Shown: positions 1 through 6,242 of the stretch, in pieces | Layout: every line of letters begins with the position of its first letter | Position numbering within the stretch: the stretch's first letter is position 1 | NCBI GenBank assembly: GCA_040755755.1 | Contig: JBFLZW010000084.1 | Span: forward strand, 1 to 47,468 | DNA length: 47,468 nt | Source: a bacterium | Lineage (GTDB): Bacteria; SZUA-182; DTGQ01 | Reading direction: 5' to 3' | The notes under the pieces: generated by a model | The model's input: only the letters and a program-made list of their open reading frames with translations | What the model was told of the DNA's origin: nothing | Databases searched by the model: none | Translations under genes and position numbers: made by a program

Positions 1-358
1 AAAGACCGCCAAGGCCATACAATCCGCCGCCGTACAGCCCGTAGAGTCCGCCCATGAGCCCGGAATAGCCGTAGAGACCGCCACCGTAAAGGCCATATAA
101 CCCGCCCATAAGTCCGCCATAGCCATACAGCCCGCCATAGAGTCCATACAATCCGCCGCCGTACAGCCCGTAGAGTCTGCCCATGAGCCCGGAATAGCCG
201 TAGAGACCGCCACCGTAAAGGCCATATAACCCGCCCATAAGTCCGCCATAGCCATAGCTGTAATAAGCCCGGGCAGTGCCAGCGGGAATAACTGTGAAAG
301 CAAACAGGAAAAGAAACCAAACAATCAAAGCCTTCGGTCGAATAAATAGATTCCTCAT
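1..358 (-). CDS. Secreted Gly/Tyr/Leu-rich repeat protein (5' part, runs off the left edge)
   Basis: The frame opens at an ATG at 358 and stays open to base 1, so only the first 119 codons are seen and the C-terminus lies outside the window. GGAGGAGAG lies just upstream of the ATG and supports the start. Residues 1-31 are a clear Sec signal peptide: basic residues (RNLFIRPK), a hydrophobic stretch (LIVWFLFLFAF), and a cleavage site near TARA-YY. The mature part is almost entirely Gly, Tyr, Leu and Met, built from units such as GGLYGLYGGGLYG and GYSGLMGG. There are no Cys or charged clusters. The product is probably exported and self-associating or cell-surface, like other Gly/Tyr-rich low-complexity proteins, but no function can be assigned. 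The coding DNA contains a 129-bp duplication. Confidence 0.75.
   Translation of the reverse strand, partial: MRNLFIRPKALIVWFLFLFAFTVIPAGTARAYYSYGYGGLMGGLYGLYGGGLYGYSGLMGRLYGLYGGGLYGLYGGLYGYGGLMGGLYGLYGGGLYGYSGLMGGLYGLYGGGLYGLGGL
15..256. repeat. 129-bp-period direct repeat inside the Gly/Tyr-rich gene
   Basis: Bases 15-127 and 144-256 are the same 113-bp sequence with a single mismatch (C at 50, T at 179). The mismatch changes one Gly codon to Arg on the coding (minus) strand. The period of 129 bp is exactly 43 codons, so gain or loss of a unit keeps the frame. Near-identity at synonymous positions points to recent duplication. Confidence 0.9.
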
Positions 359-860
359 GATACTCTCCTCCATAACCATACGAAAAAAAACATCGGGAAA
401 TCGAACAATCGCTAATACAATATGCCTTCACCTGTTCCTTACCAAGGCCAGTGGCTGCTCTCCACCTCCTTTCCTAACCGTTCACTCCCCCTTGCTCCCT
501 CTCCATACTTCTTTATTTTTGAGATATGGCAATATTGATACCAGCGGGGAGTGGGCCGGTTTTTTCCGCCGATGCTCAAGGCTGGCGAGCCGCAAAGCCC
601 ATAGTCTGCAAGCTGCAAGCCTTAAGCCGGACTCGAAGCTGTCAGCAAGGCAAACTTAAGGCGGGCAGTTGTCATAGAAGATATTAAGGTTAACTCATAA
701 AAGTTGTGTATATTGTTGAAATATTCAAGCTCGGTAAGCAGGCGCTGTTCGGTCAAGGGAATCATGCCTGCTCAGGCGATCTGAAGGTGCATACGCATAT
801 AGCAGGAGGGAAGGCCCTTCTCAACCGATTCCCCCGCCACACCCCAGCGGCTGCCGCCGC
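359..860. other. Non-coding stretch, nothing recognised
   Basis: No frame here shows a recognisable protein; the plus-strand frame overlapping 276-659 looks like a shadow of the Gly/Tyr gene plus intergenic DNA. The part nearest 358 holds the ribosome binding site and presumably the promoter of the minus-strand secreted protein. I see no RNA gene or clear terminator. Confidence 0.5.
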
Positions 861-1199
861 TCAAGGCAGGCAAAAATCGAGGTTCCAGTCCAGCCAGGAA
901 ATCTCATTATCCTGGCAATAGGCATTGTTATTCCCCTTTTGGGTGCAGCCAATTTCATCACCGGCATGCAGCATCGGCACCCCTTGCGAGAAGAACAGGG
1001 TGGCCGGGAAATTCCGCTGCTGTCGCGCCCGCAGCTTCAGCATCTCCGGATCGTCGGTCGGCCCTTCGACCCCGAAGTTCCAGCTCAGGTTCTCGTTTGC
1101 GCCATCACGGTTTCCCTCGCCATTGGCTTCGTTATGCTTTCCGTTATAGCTCACCAGGTCATGGAGGGTGAATCCGTCATGAGAGGTGACAAAGAGGAA
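861..1199 (-). pseudogene. Fragment of a GlgX/isoamylase-type glycogen debranching enzyme
   Basis: The translation from about 1193 down to 885 carries signature GlgX/TreX (GH13) sequence: [17 protein letters not shown], then [47 protein letters not shown] and [16 protein letters not shown]. These are the region around the conserved HDG motif and the following segment of a protein of about 700 residues. Only about 105 residues remain. There is no start upstream, because homology stops near 1200 where an unrelated plus-strand fragment begins. After WLDW the frame continues for seven unrelated residues to a stop. It is a remnant, not a working gene. It may be a relic of a debranching enzyme once linked to the glucan cluster at 5.4-13.2 kb (inference). 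Confidence 0.8.
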
Positions 1200-1406
1200 T
1201 CCCCCTGGGCCGATGATGTTCTTATCGGTGAGATAGGTCTTAAACCCAACACGACCATGACGTATTTATATGATTTTGGTGATAACTGGCAATTCGAGGT
1301 GAAACTGGAGCGCATTGACCCGCCAGACCCTCAGATCGAGAAACCGGTTATCCTTGAAGCTCACGGCAAGGCTCCGGAACAATATCCAAGCTGGGATGAG
1401 GAGTAG
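1200..1406 (+). pseudogene. C-terminal fragment of a plasmid pRiA4b ORF-3-like protein
   Basis: From about 1212 the plus strand encodes [13 protein letters not shown], then the family hallmark [17 protein letters not shown], and ends PSWDEE before a stop. This matches the C-terminal part of the pRiA4b ORF-3 / IS1096 TnpR-like family, seen in passenger genes of mobile elements and in free-standing proteins. The family is normally about 180 residues or more; only about 65 are left. The upstream part of the open frame is antisense to the GlgX fragment and is not homologous. It abuts that fragment within about 15 bp, so the junction looks like an illegitimate-recombination scar. Confidence 0.65.
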
Positions 1407-1513
1407 AGAAATTTTTGCCTGCTTTTCCTTTTTGGGATCTTTTTATTTTCAGTCTGGAATAGCCGTAAACTCCTGGCCAGTCAAGCTCCTGCATTTATTA
1501 ATTAAGTATAATA

Positions 1514-1542
1514 TTGACAAAAATAACATGACATGTTAAATT
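1514..1542 (+). promoter_or_regulatory. Sigma-70-type promoter with a palindrome in the spacer
   Basis: TTGACA (1514-1519), a 17-bp spacer and TAAATT (1537-1542) lie 29 bp ahead of the response regulator start. The spacer contains the palindrome AACATG-A-CATGTT (1525-1537), which touches the -10 box and is well placed to be an operator. The binding protein is unknown; autoregulation by the downstream regulator is possible. Confidence 0.55.
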
Positions 1543-1570
1543 ATACAAAATTCCATAAAGGGGGACAGAG

Positions 1571-2908
1571 ATGGATAATATTCTTATCATTGAAGATCAT
1601 CAAAGTACTCGGCAGGGATTAACCTCTCTCCTGAAAAATTCAGGCTATCAGGTAGATGAGGCGTGCAATGGTTTTGAGGCTGAAGCCATGATTACCGGAA
1701 TGCCCTATGACCTTATTTTGGTTGATTTGCTTTTACCCTACATCAATGGATTGGATCTGCTGAAAAAGGTAAAAGAGATATCTCCCAATACCGAAGTCAT
1801 CGTCATTACCGGAAATGAATCCATCGACAGCGCCATTAATTCAATGAAGCTCGGGGCTTACGACTATTTACTGAAGCCGTTTGAACCCCGGCGGATTATC
1901 GAGACCGTCCATCATGCCATTGAGCGCAGGAATTTCATGAAGCGCTCGTGCGGTGAAAATTACACCGGAATACCTTCTCTGGTTGGAAGATCGCGGCAGA
2001 TGGTTGATATCTTCAAACTCCTGGCCAGAATCTCAGATGTCGAGAGCCCGGCCTTGATTATCGGCGAGGATGGAACCGGCAAAAAGACTCTGGCTACCAT
2101 GATCCATCAAAACAGCCCCCGGCGGACTTCTCCTTTCATCACCATCAACTGCACAACGATTCCGGATAACCTGTCCGAAGAACAAACCTTCCAGTACCTG
2201 AGAGACAGAATCCTCGAAGAAGCGGAAAAGGTCAATGGCGAGGAAGTGCATTGCACACTCCATCTGAATAACATCGACCGGGCTACGCCTTTCGTTCAGG
2301 CAAGTCTGCTTTTTCTCCTCGATGCCGCCTCCTGCTCATGGAACCAGAAAAACTTCATGAGCGGAAGTATCCGGCTGATCGCCTCAAGCAAGAGGAACAT
2401 CAAAACCCTGGTTGAACAGGGATTATTCCGTCAGGATCTGTTTTTCAGGATAAACGGGCTTCCCATTTATCTTCCTCCCGTGAGGGAGAGAAAAGTCGAT
2501 ATTCCCCTTTTAGCTAACCATTTTCTCAGCAGATATGCCATCTCTCCGGCCAAGTCTCTCTCCCCGGAAGTATTGTCACGGTTCATGAGATATCAATGGC
2601 CGGGGAACGTTCAGGAAATCAAGAACGTCATCGAGTATGCGGTCCTTATGTCGAGCCAGGAGCAAATCACCCTGGAAGACCTCCCCAGCTATCTCAGAGA
2701 GTCAGATTTTCTCTTCCCTCAGGTTCTTCAGGAGCGGAACCTTACCCTGAAGGAACTGGAAAAGCTTTATATCTTAAAGCAATTGAAAGCTAACTGCTGG
2801 GACCAGAAAAAGACAGCCAAGAACCTGGGAATCGGACGGACAACTTTATGGAGAAGATTGAAAGAGTACGGGGCTGATATTATGCCCCTCAGAAAAGCTG
2901 AAAATTGA
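1571..2908 (+). CDS. Response regulator with NtrC-like architecture but degenerate AAA+ domain
   Basis: Domain order is receiver (1-120), AAA+ (about 136-325) and Fis-type helix-turn-helix (about 400-433). The receiver has the acidic pair E8/D9, phospho-acceptor D52, T80 and K102, so it should be phosphorylated by a sensor kinase not found here. The AAA+ part keeps a Walker A (GEDGTGKK, 165-172), the arginine-rich FRQDLFFRINGLP and PPVRERKVDIP stretches, and WPGNVQE (343-349). The GAFTGA loop, which contacts sigma-54, is missing: after NCTTIP the sequence runs into an unrelated Glu/Lys-rich stretch. The Walker B position reads CTLHLNNID in place of the usual GGTLFLDEI. It is therefore unlikely to activate sigma-54 RNA polymerase in the standard way and may act like TyrR- or HupR-type regulators on other promoters (inference). 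GGGGGACAG precedes the ATG. Confidence 0.85.
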   Translation: MDNILIIEDHQSTRQGLTSLLKNSGYQVDEACNGFEAEAMITGMPYDLILVDLLLPYINGLDLLKKVKEISPNTEVIVITGNESIDSAINSMKLGAYDYLLKPFEPRRIIETVHHAIERRNFMKRSCGENYTGIPSLVGRSRQMVDIFKLLARISDVESPALIIGEDGTGKKTLATMIHQNSPRRTSPFITINCTTIPDNLSEEQTFQYLRDRILEEAEKVNGEEVHCTLHLNNIDRATPFVQASLLFLLDAASCSWNQKNFMSGSIRLIASSKRNIKTLVEQGLFRQDLFFRINGLPIYLPPVRERKVDIPLLANHFLSRYAISPAKSLSPEVLSRFMRYQWPGNVQEIKNVIEYAVLMSSQEQITLEDLPSYLRESDFLFPQVLQERNLTLKELEKLYILKQLKANCWDQKKTAKNLGIGRTTLWRRLKEYGADIMPLRKAEN

Positions 2909-2934
2909 AGGTTTGCTAACTTTCAATATCCTGC

Positions 2935-2978
2935 AAAACAGCCCACCCTCCAAAGGAAGGGTGGGCTGTTTTGTTTTC
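2935..2978 (+). terminator. Rho-independent terminator after the response regulator
   Basis: A near-perfect stem, ACAGCCCACCCT pairing with AGGGTGGGCTGT, is followed by TTTGTTTT. It lies 27 bp after the stop at 2908. The preceding A-run could also let it work on the other strand. Confidence 0.85.
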
Positions 2979-3017
2979 CTCGGCCGCCTAATACTACATT
3001 TAAGCTGAATGACACTT

Positions 3018-3053
3018 AAAACATCTCAGCCCTTGATCAAATGTCAAGGGCTG
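3018..3053 (-). terminator. Rho-independent terminator after the sigma factor gene
   Basis: CAGCCCTTGA (3027-3036) pairs perfectly with TCAAGGGCTG (3044-3053). Read on the minus strand the hairpin is followed by AGATGTTTT. It lies 18 bp beyond the end of the minus-strand sigma factor gene, so the two convergent genes are each insulated. Confidence 0.75.
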
Positions 3054-3071
3054 ACTCCCCCAACCTTATCC

Positions 3072-3989
3072 TCATTGACAGATATCCAGTCGACTGCTCA
3101 GTTCCTTGACCCGTTGCCGAAGATGTTTGATTCCACGGTGATGATGAGAGGAAACAGTCGATTCGGCCAGTCCCAGCAGTTCTCCTACCTCCCTCATGCT
3201 CATCTCCTTCCAGTAATACAGAGAAAGAACGGTTTTCTGTCTGGCTGGCAACTCATCAATCGCCTCGCTCAACACATCACGAATCTCCTTATAGTTAAGG
3301 TACTCCAGGACATGTTCATCATACGAATATCGGAGCATGCCGATAAGGTTGTCCTTCTCTTTTTTGGATAACCCCTTGTCAAGGTCCTCCAGATTGAGAA
3401 CGGAAAACCCTTTTGTCTGCTGGCTCAATTGATTGAATTCCTCTACGGAGAGCCCCATTTCCTGGGCAATTTCCACTGGAGTTGCATCCTTTCCAACCTT
3501 TTTTTCCGCATCCTGATAGGCGCTTTCAAACAGCTTGGCTTTCTGATGAATAGACCTGGGAGTACAATCAAGGGATCGCAGCTCGTCCAGAATAGCTCCG
3601 CGAATCCTGAATTCCGCATAAGTTTTAAACTTAATATTCTTGGTGGGGTCGTATTTCTCGATGGCATCAATCAGTCCAATGATTCCTACTTCAATTAAAT
3701 CTTCCAGATCAAGACATGCAGGCAGATGATTTGCCAATCTCTTGGCAATATATTTGACCAGCATGAGATGATCCAGGATCATTCTCTCACGGGTCTCCGA
3801 ATCGAAACCCTTTTTCTCTTTCCCCCCGTCTCTTCTTCCTTCCTCTTCTCTCTGCTCTTCCAAAATATCATCCCCTTTTACCATAAATATTCTATTCCCC
3901 AAAAGCTTATTTACCTCCATTCCTGTTGCCATTCCAATTACCGTTACCGTTCTAAAAATGGTCTCCATCAGCCGGGAACCTGACTCCAT
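3072..3989 (-). CDS. RNA polymerase sigma factor, FliA/WhiG (sigma-28) family
   Basis: From residue about 60 the protein is a typical group 3 sigma factor. Region 2 includes LVKYIAKRLANHLP, DLEDLIEVGIIGLIDAIEKYDP and FKTYAEFRIRGAILDELRSLD. Region 3 includes TPRSIHQKA, ATPVEIAQEMGLS and EEFNQL. Region 4 carries IDELPARQKTVLSLYYWKEMSMREVGELLGL and AESTVSSHHHRGIKHLR. It should direct RNA polymerase to flagellar or surface-structure promoters (TAAA-N15-GCCGATAA type). No flagellar gene or FlgM-like anti-sigma is in the window, so the regulon cannot be read here. The family is usually about 240-260 residues; this frame gives 305 because the first 35-50 residues look non-homologous. A start at the internal ATG at 3884 (270 residues) is as likely as 3989, and none has a strong ribosome binding site. 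Assignment is firm, start uncertain. Confidence 0.85.
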   Translation of the reverse strand: MESGSRLMETIFRTVTVIGMATGMEVNKLLGNRIFMVKGDDILEEQREEEGRRDGGKEKKGFDSETRERMILDHLMLVKYIAKRLANHLPACLDLEDLIEVGIIGLIDAIEKYDPTKNIKFKTYAEFRIRGAILDELRSLDCTPRSIHQKAKLFESAYQDAEKKVGKDATPVEIAQEMGLSVEEFNQLSQQTKGFSVLNLEDLDKGLSKKEKDNLIGMLRYSYDEHVLEYLNYKEIRDVLSEAIDELPARQKTVLSLYYWKEMSMREVGELLGLAESTVSSHHHRGIKHLRQRVKELSSRLDICQ

Positions 3990-4046
3990 CAGGTGTCATA
4001 CCCAAGATATAACCTTGTATCCGAATGACCTCTTCCTTTTCGAATG

Positions 4047-4108
4047 CCTCTTGTGCCTTTGCCCCCTTTGTGCCTTTGTCTCTCTGTGCCTTTGTGTCTG
4101 AGTAGTTA
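4047..4108. repeat. Dispersed TGTGCCTTTGTG-type repeat, copy 1
   Basis: Degenerate tandem units of the form TTGTGCCTTTG end in GTGTCTGAGTAGTT. The same ending, GTGCCTGAGTAGTT, recurs at 13249-13292. Such low-complexity units are common in intergenic regions of environmental bacterial genomes. Confidence 0.6.
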
Positions 4109-5321
4109 CGATTCAGATAGATACCGACATTGCTCTTCAATCACCAGTATCCCTCCCTCATCAGACCCATTCAGGGGAATCTGCCCGTTATTGCTTTCAC
4201 ATTTCTTCCGATACTGAAAATGAAAACAACATGAGCGCCTATGGCATCAATAGATTTTCCGATTGGAAGATCAGGAATCAATAAATACCTCTCTGCTCTA
4301 TATGCTCAATCTGGTTCTGTTCGAGACTTTGCCGAGGTATTTCTCAACAACCGTGTATGCATCGGGCATTCTTGGAAAATGCATTTACCTGCTGGAACTT
4401 TCCCTCAACCTGGTCTGTAACAATCCGGCTGAGAGATAAACTCAGCCAGGGTCTCCATCAACAATCCGGTTCTGGAACCAAAAAGAGCGGTATTATCTCC
4501 ATGCTCCTTGGTTTTTTTATTCAGAGAAAGGAAAATGCAGGCCGGGGGGAGAGAGGGAGAAGGTTACCCCATTTATTATTACAACCGGCCTGCATGTTAA
4601 TTCATACCTCTTGCCATCTCGTGGGAAGAGACGGCGCTTTCTTCAATTTCCCAATCCTCTGCTCAACAACATTTCCTTCATTGATAATTAAAGAAGCAAT
4701 ATACATGCCTTTCTGGTAAATTTTTTATTTTTGTAAATAAATAATATCTTAATTTTTTATCGTTATCTTAAAAGATAAAATTTAGCGGCGGGAACGGAAA
4801 AAATGAGGGAATAAAATCCAGGTATTAGTAAAAAATTCTTTTTCCAAGGGAGACATAACCTGAAAGTATGGTCGTCACATCCATAAACCGGGGTAAGGAA
4901 TAGCCCGGCTAAGGAGGATTTTCTCAATAATTACCGATAGAATGCTGATAAAAAATCATGGAATGGATAATCTATCAAATTCCAGGAAATAAATGATTTT
5001 TTTCTTTTCCTTTCTCCTGCTCCCCATATAGCCTGTGGTCCTGGGGTCGGACCAAACCATCATCATGATTGTCCCTGTTTAATCTGAAGATGTTACTACC
5101 TGAAGAAGTTATGGTCATATTGAAACTTCCGGGGCTGGGATGGGAAAAAAACCGGCATTTATCCGATAGAGAGATATCAAACCGTTAAGATATGTAACAT
5201 TTAATCAAATGGTTAAGTAAAGTGTATTTTATCACCCATACTGGCCAGAAAGGGTGAATAATGGAACCAAAATTCAAAAAGGTTTCCTGGGAAATGAGAG
5301 GGCGAAGCTTTATGGAAAGCA

Positions 5322-5347
5322 AGGAGTCAGGAGTCAGAATTCAGGAG
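5322..5347. repeat. Dispersed GGAGTCAGGAGTCAG repeat, copy 1
   Basis: AAGGAGTCAGGAGTCAGAAT followed by TCAGGAGG. The same core recurs at 26626-26785, where it forms both arms of an inverted repeat, and at 28001-28048. Confidence 0.7.
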
Positions 5348-5373
5348 GTTTTATTCCGGCTGCTGAATTCCCT

Positions 5374-5427
5374 ATCACTGGCCACTGACAACTGGTCACT
5401 GACCACTTTTCTTCCCCCCTGGCCACT
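5374..5427. repeat. Dispersed CACTGGCCACTGACC repeat, copy 1
   Basis: Units of the form CACTGGCCACTGAC, ACTGGTCACTGACCACT and CTGGCCACTGAA sit 24 bp ahead of the first glucan-cluster gene. Related palindromic copies lie at 9447-9470 and 10923-10997, so the family marks several junctions of this cluster. Confidence 0.65.
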
Positions 5428-5450
5428 GAATCTTTGAGGAGGAACAAAGC

Positions 5451-6227
5451 ATGGCGAAAAACCGGACCGGAAATCGGCCTGATCAGGCTGTCGATATACT
5501 TGAGCGCGGTAATATCTATTTTTTTTACCGTCCGCAGGTGCAGGAGGAATCAGCGCAGGGGCTTTCGGATGTCCAGCGTTTTCAATTCGTACTCGGCCCG
5601 GAGGACAAAGAACGGTATCGGCTGATCACTGTGGGGAAGAAAAGGCTCCCTGAGCCGGAAGAGCATAATAAATACTGGGGTTTTGTGGATCGAGCAGGCT
5701 CGACCGGCGAGCAGATCAGGGATGCGCTGAGGGGAGAAAAATATCAGACCGCAACCCGCGGTGAGCGGGCTCTTCCGGCTGCCCGGCCTGCGGGTGAGGG
5801 TGTATATGCTCTTGCCCGGCATGGCAGTCATACTCATCTGGTGTATATGCTGGAGCTTCCCAAGGGCGTCGGGGAGGTGCAGCGTGCTCTGAACATCGAA
5901 GAGGAAGGAAGCTACATTATCAGTGTCAAAAATCCAGATGTTCCCTCTCAGGCCGGACTTGGTGGGGAGCGAAAACCCGGATTCCCGCCTCAGCTTCGGG
6001 ACAGGTTCAAAGACCAGCGGTGGATCGCCGTTGATCCGCCCGATTTTCTGGATTACGAGGGGGCGGAGCTTTTAATCATCGGCGCTGCCGAGGATGTCGG
6101 CGGGGAGCTTGACATCCGGCTCAGTTCCGAGGATGAGTCCGAAAGTACGGCTGATGTGTTGAATGAATTCCGGCTGCGCAAGTCTGAGCATCCGGTTGAA
6201 CCTCTGCTGAAAGGAAAGTGGGAGTAG
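5451..6227 (+). CDS. Conserved-looking hypothetical protein encoded just ahead of the glucan dikinase
   Basis: A 258-residue soluble protein without signal peptide or membrane segment. GAGGAGGAACAAAGC before the ATG is a strong ribosome binding site. The N-terminal third reads GNIYFFYRPQVQEESAQGL, then VQRFQFVLGPE and YRLITVGKKRLP, followed by YWGFVDRAG. It looks like a folded beta-rich domain, but I do not recognise a family with a known role. The C-terminal part has WIAVDPPDFLDYEGAELLIIGA and an acidic stretch (SSEDESES). Only 15 bp separate its stop from the dikinase start, so the two are almost certainly co-transcribed, which suggests a role in phosphoglucan handling (inference from context only). 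Confidence 0.8.
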   Translation: MAKNRTGNRPDQAVDILERGNIYFFYRPQVQEESAQGLSDVQRFQFVLGPEDKERYRLITVGKKRLPEPEEHNKYWGFVDRAGSTGEQIRDALRGEKYQTATRGERALPAARPAGEGVYALARHGSHTHLVYMLELPKGVGEVQRALNIEEEGSYIISVKNPDVPSQAGLGGERKPGFPPQLRDRFKDQRWIAVDPPDFLDYEGAELLIIGAAEDVGGELDIRLSSEDESESTADVLNEFRLRKSEHPVEPLLKGKWE

Positions 6228-6242
6228 GGCAGGGGAGGGGGA

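Larger units (their letters stand above)
3990..5450. other. Long mostly non-coding region with dispersed repeats
   Basis: About 1.46 kb without a convincing gene; the open frames (for example plus strand 4357-4719) show no domain and no ribosome binding site. It contains the GTGCCTTTGTG-type repeat (4047-4108), one copy of the GGAGTCAGGAGTCAG repeat and one of the TGGCCACTGACC family. Around 4730-4790 and 4930-5250 the DNA is AT-rich. Between 4888 and 4908 CCGGGGTAAGGAATAGCCCGG could form a short hairpin. I looked for cyclic-di-GMP riboswitch motifs and did not find them. Confidence 0.5.

Noticed and set aside
1-260. CRISPR array
   Set aside because: The periodic repeats are in-frame coding repeats of a Gly/Tyr-rich protein, with no constant direct repeat separated by unique spacers.
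276-659. Open frame of 127 codons on the plus strand
   Set aside because: It is antisense to the start of the Gly/Tyr-repeat gene, has no ribosome binding site and no recognisable sequence.
4357-4719. Open frame of 120 codons on the plus strand
   Set aside because: Composition looks random, there is no ribosome binding site and no domain; treated as non-coding.
4790-4990. Possible cyclic-di-GMP or other riboswitch
   Set aside because: Some GC-rich hairpins and CCGG patches are present, but the conserved GEMM-I core is not, and no gene follows within 450 bp.
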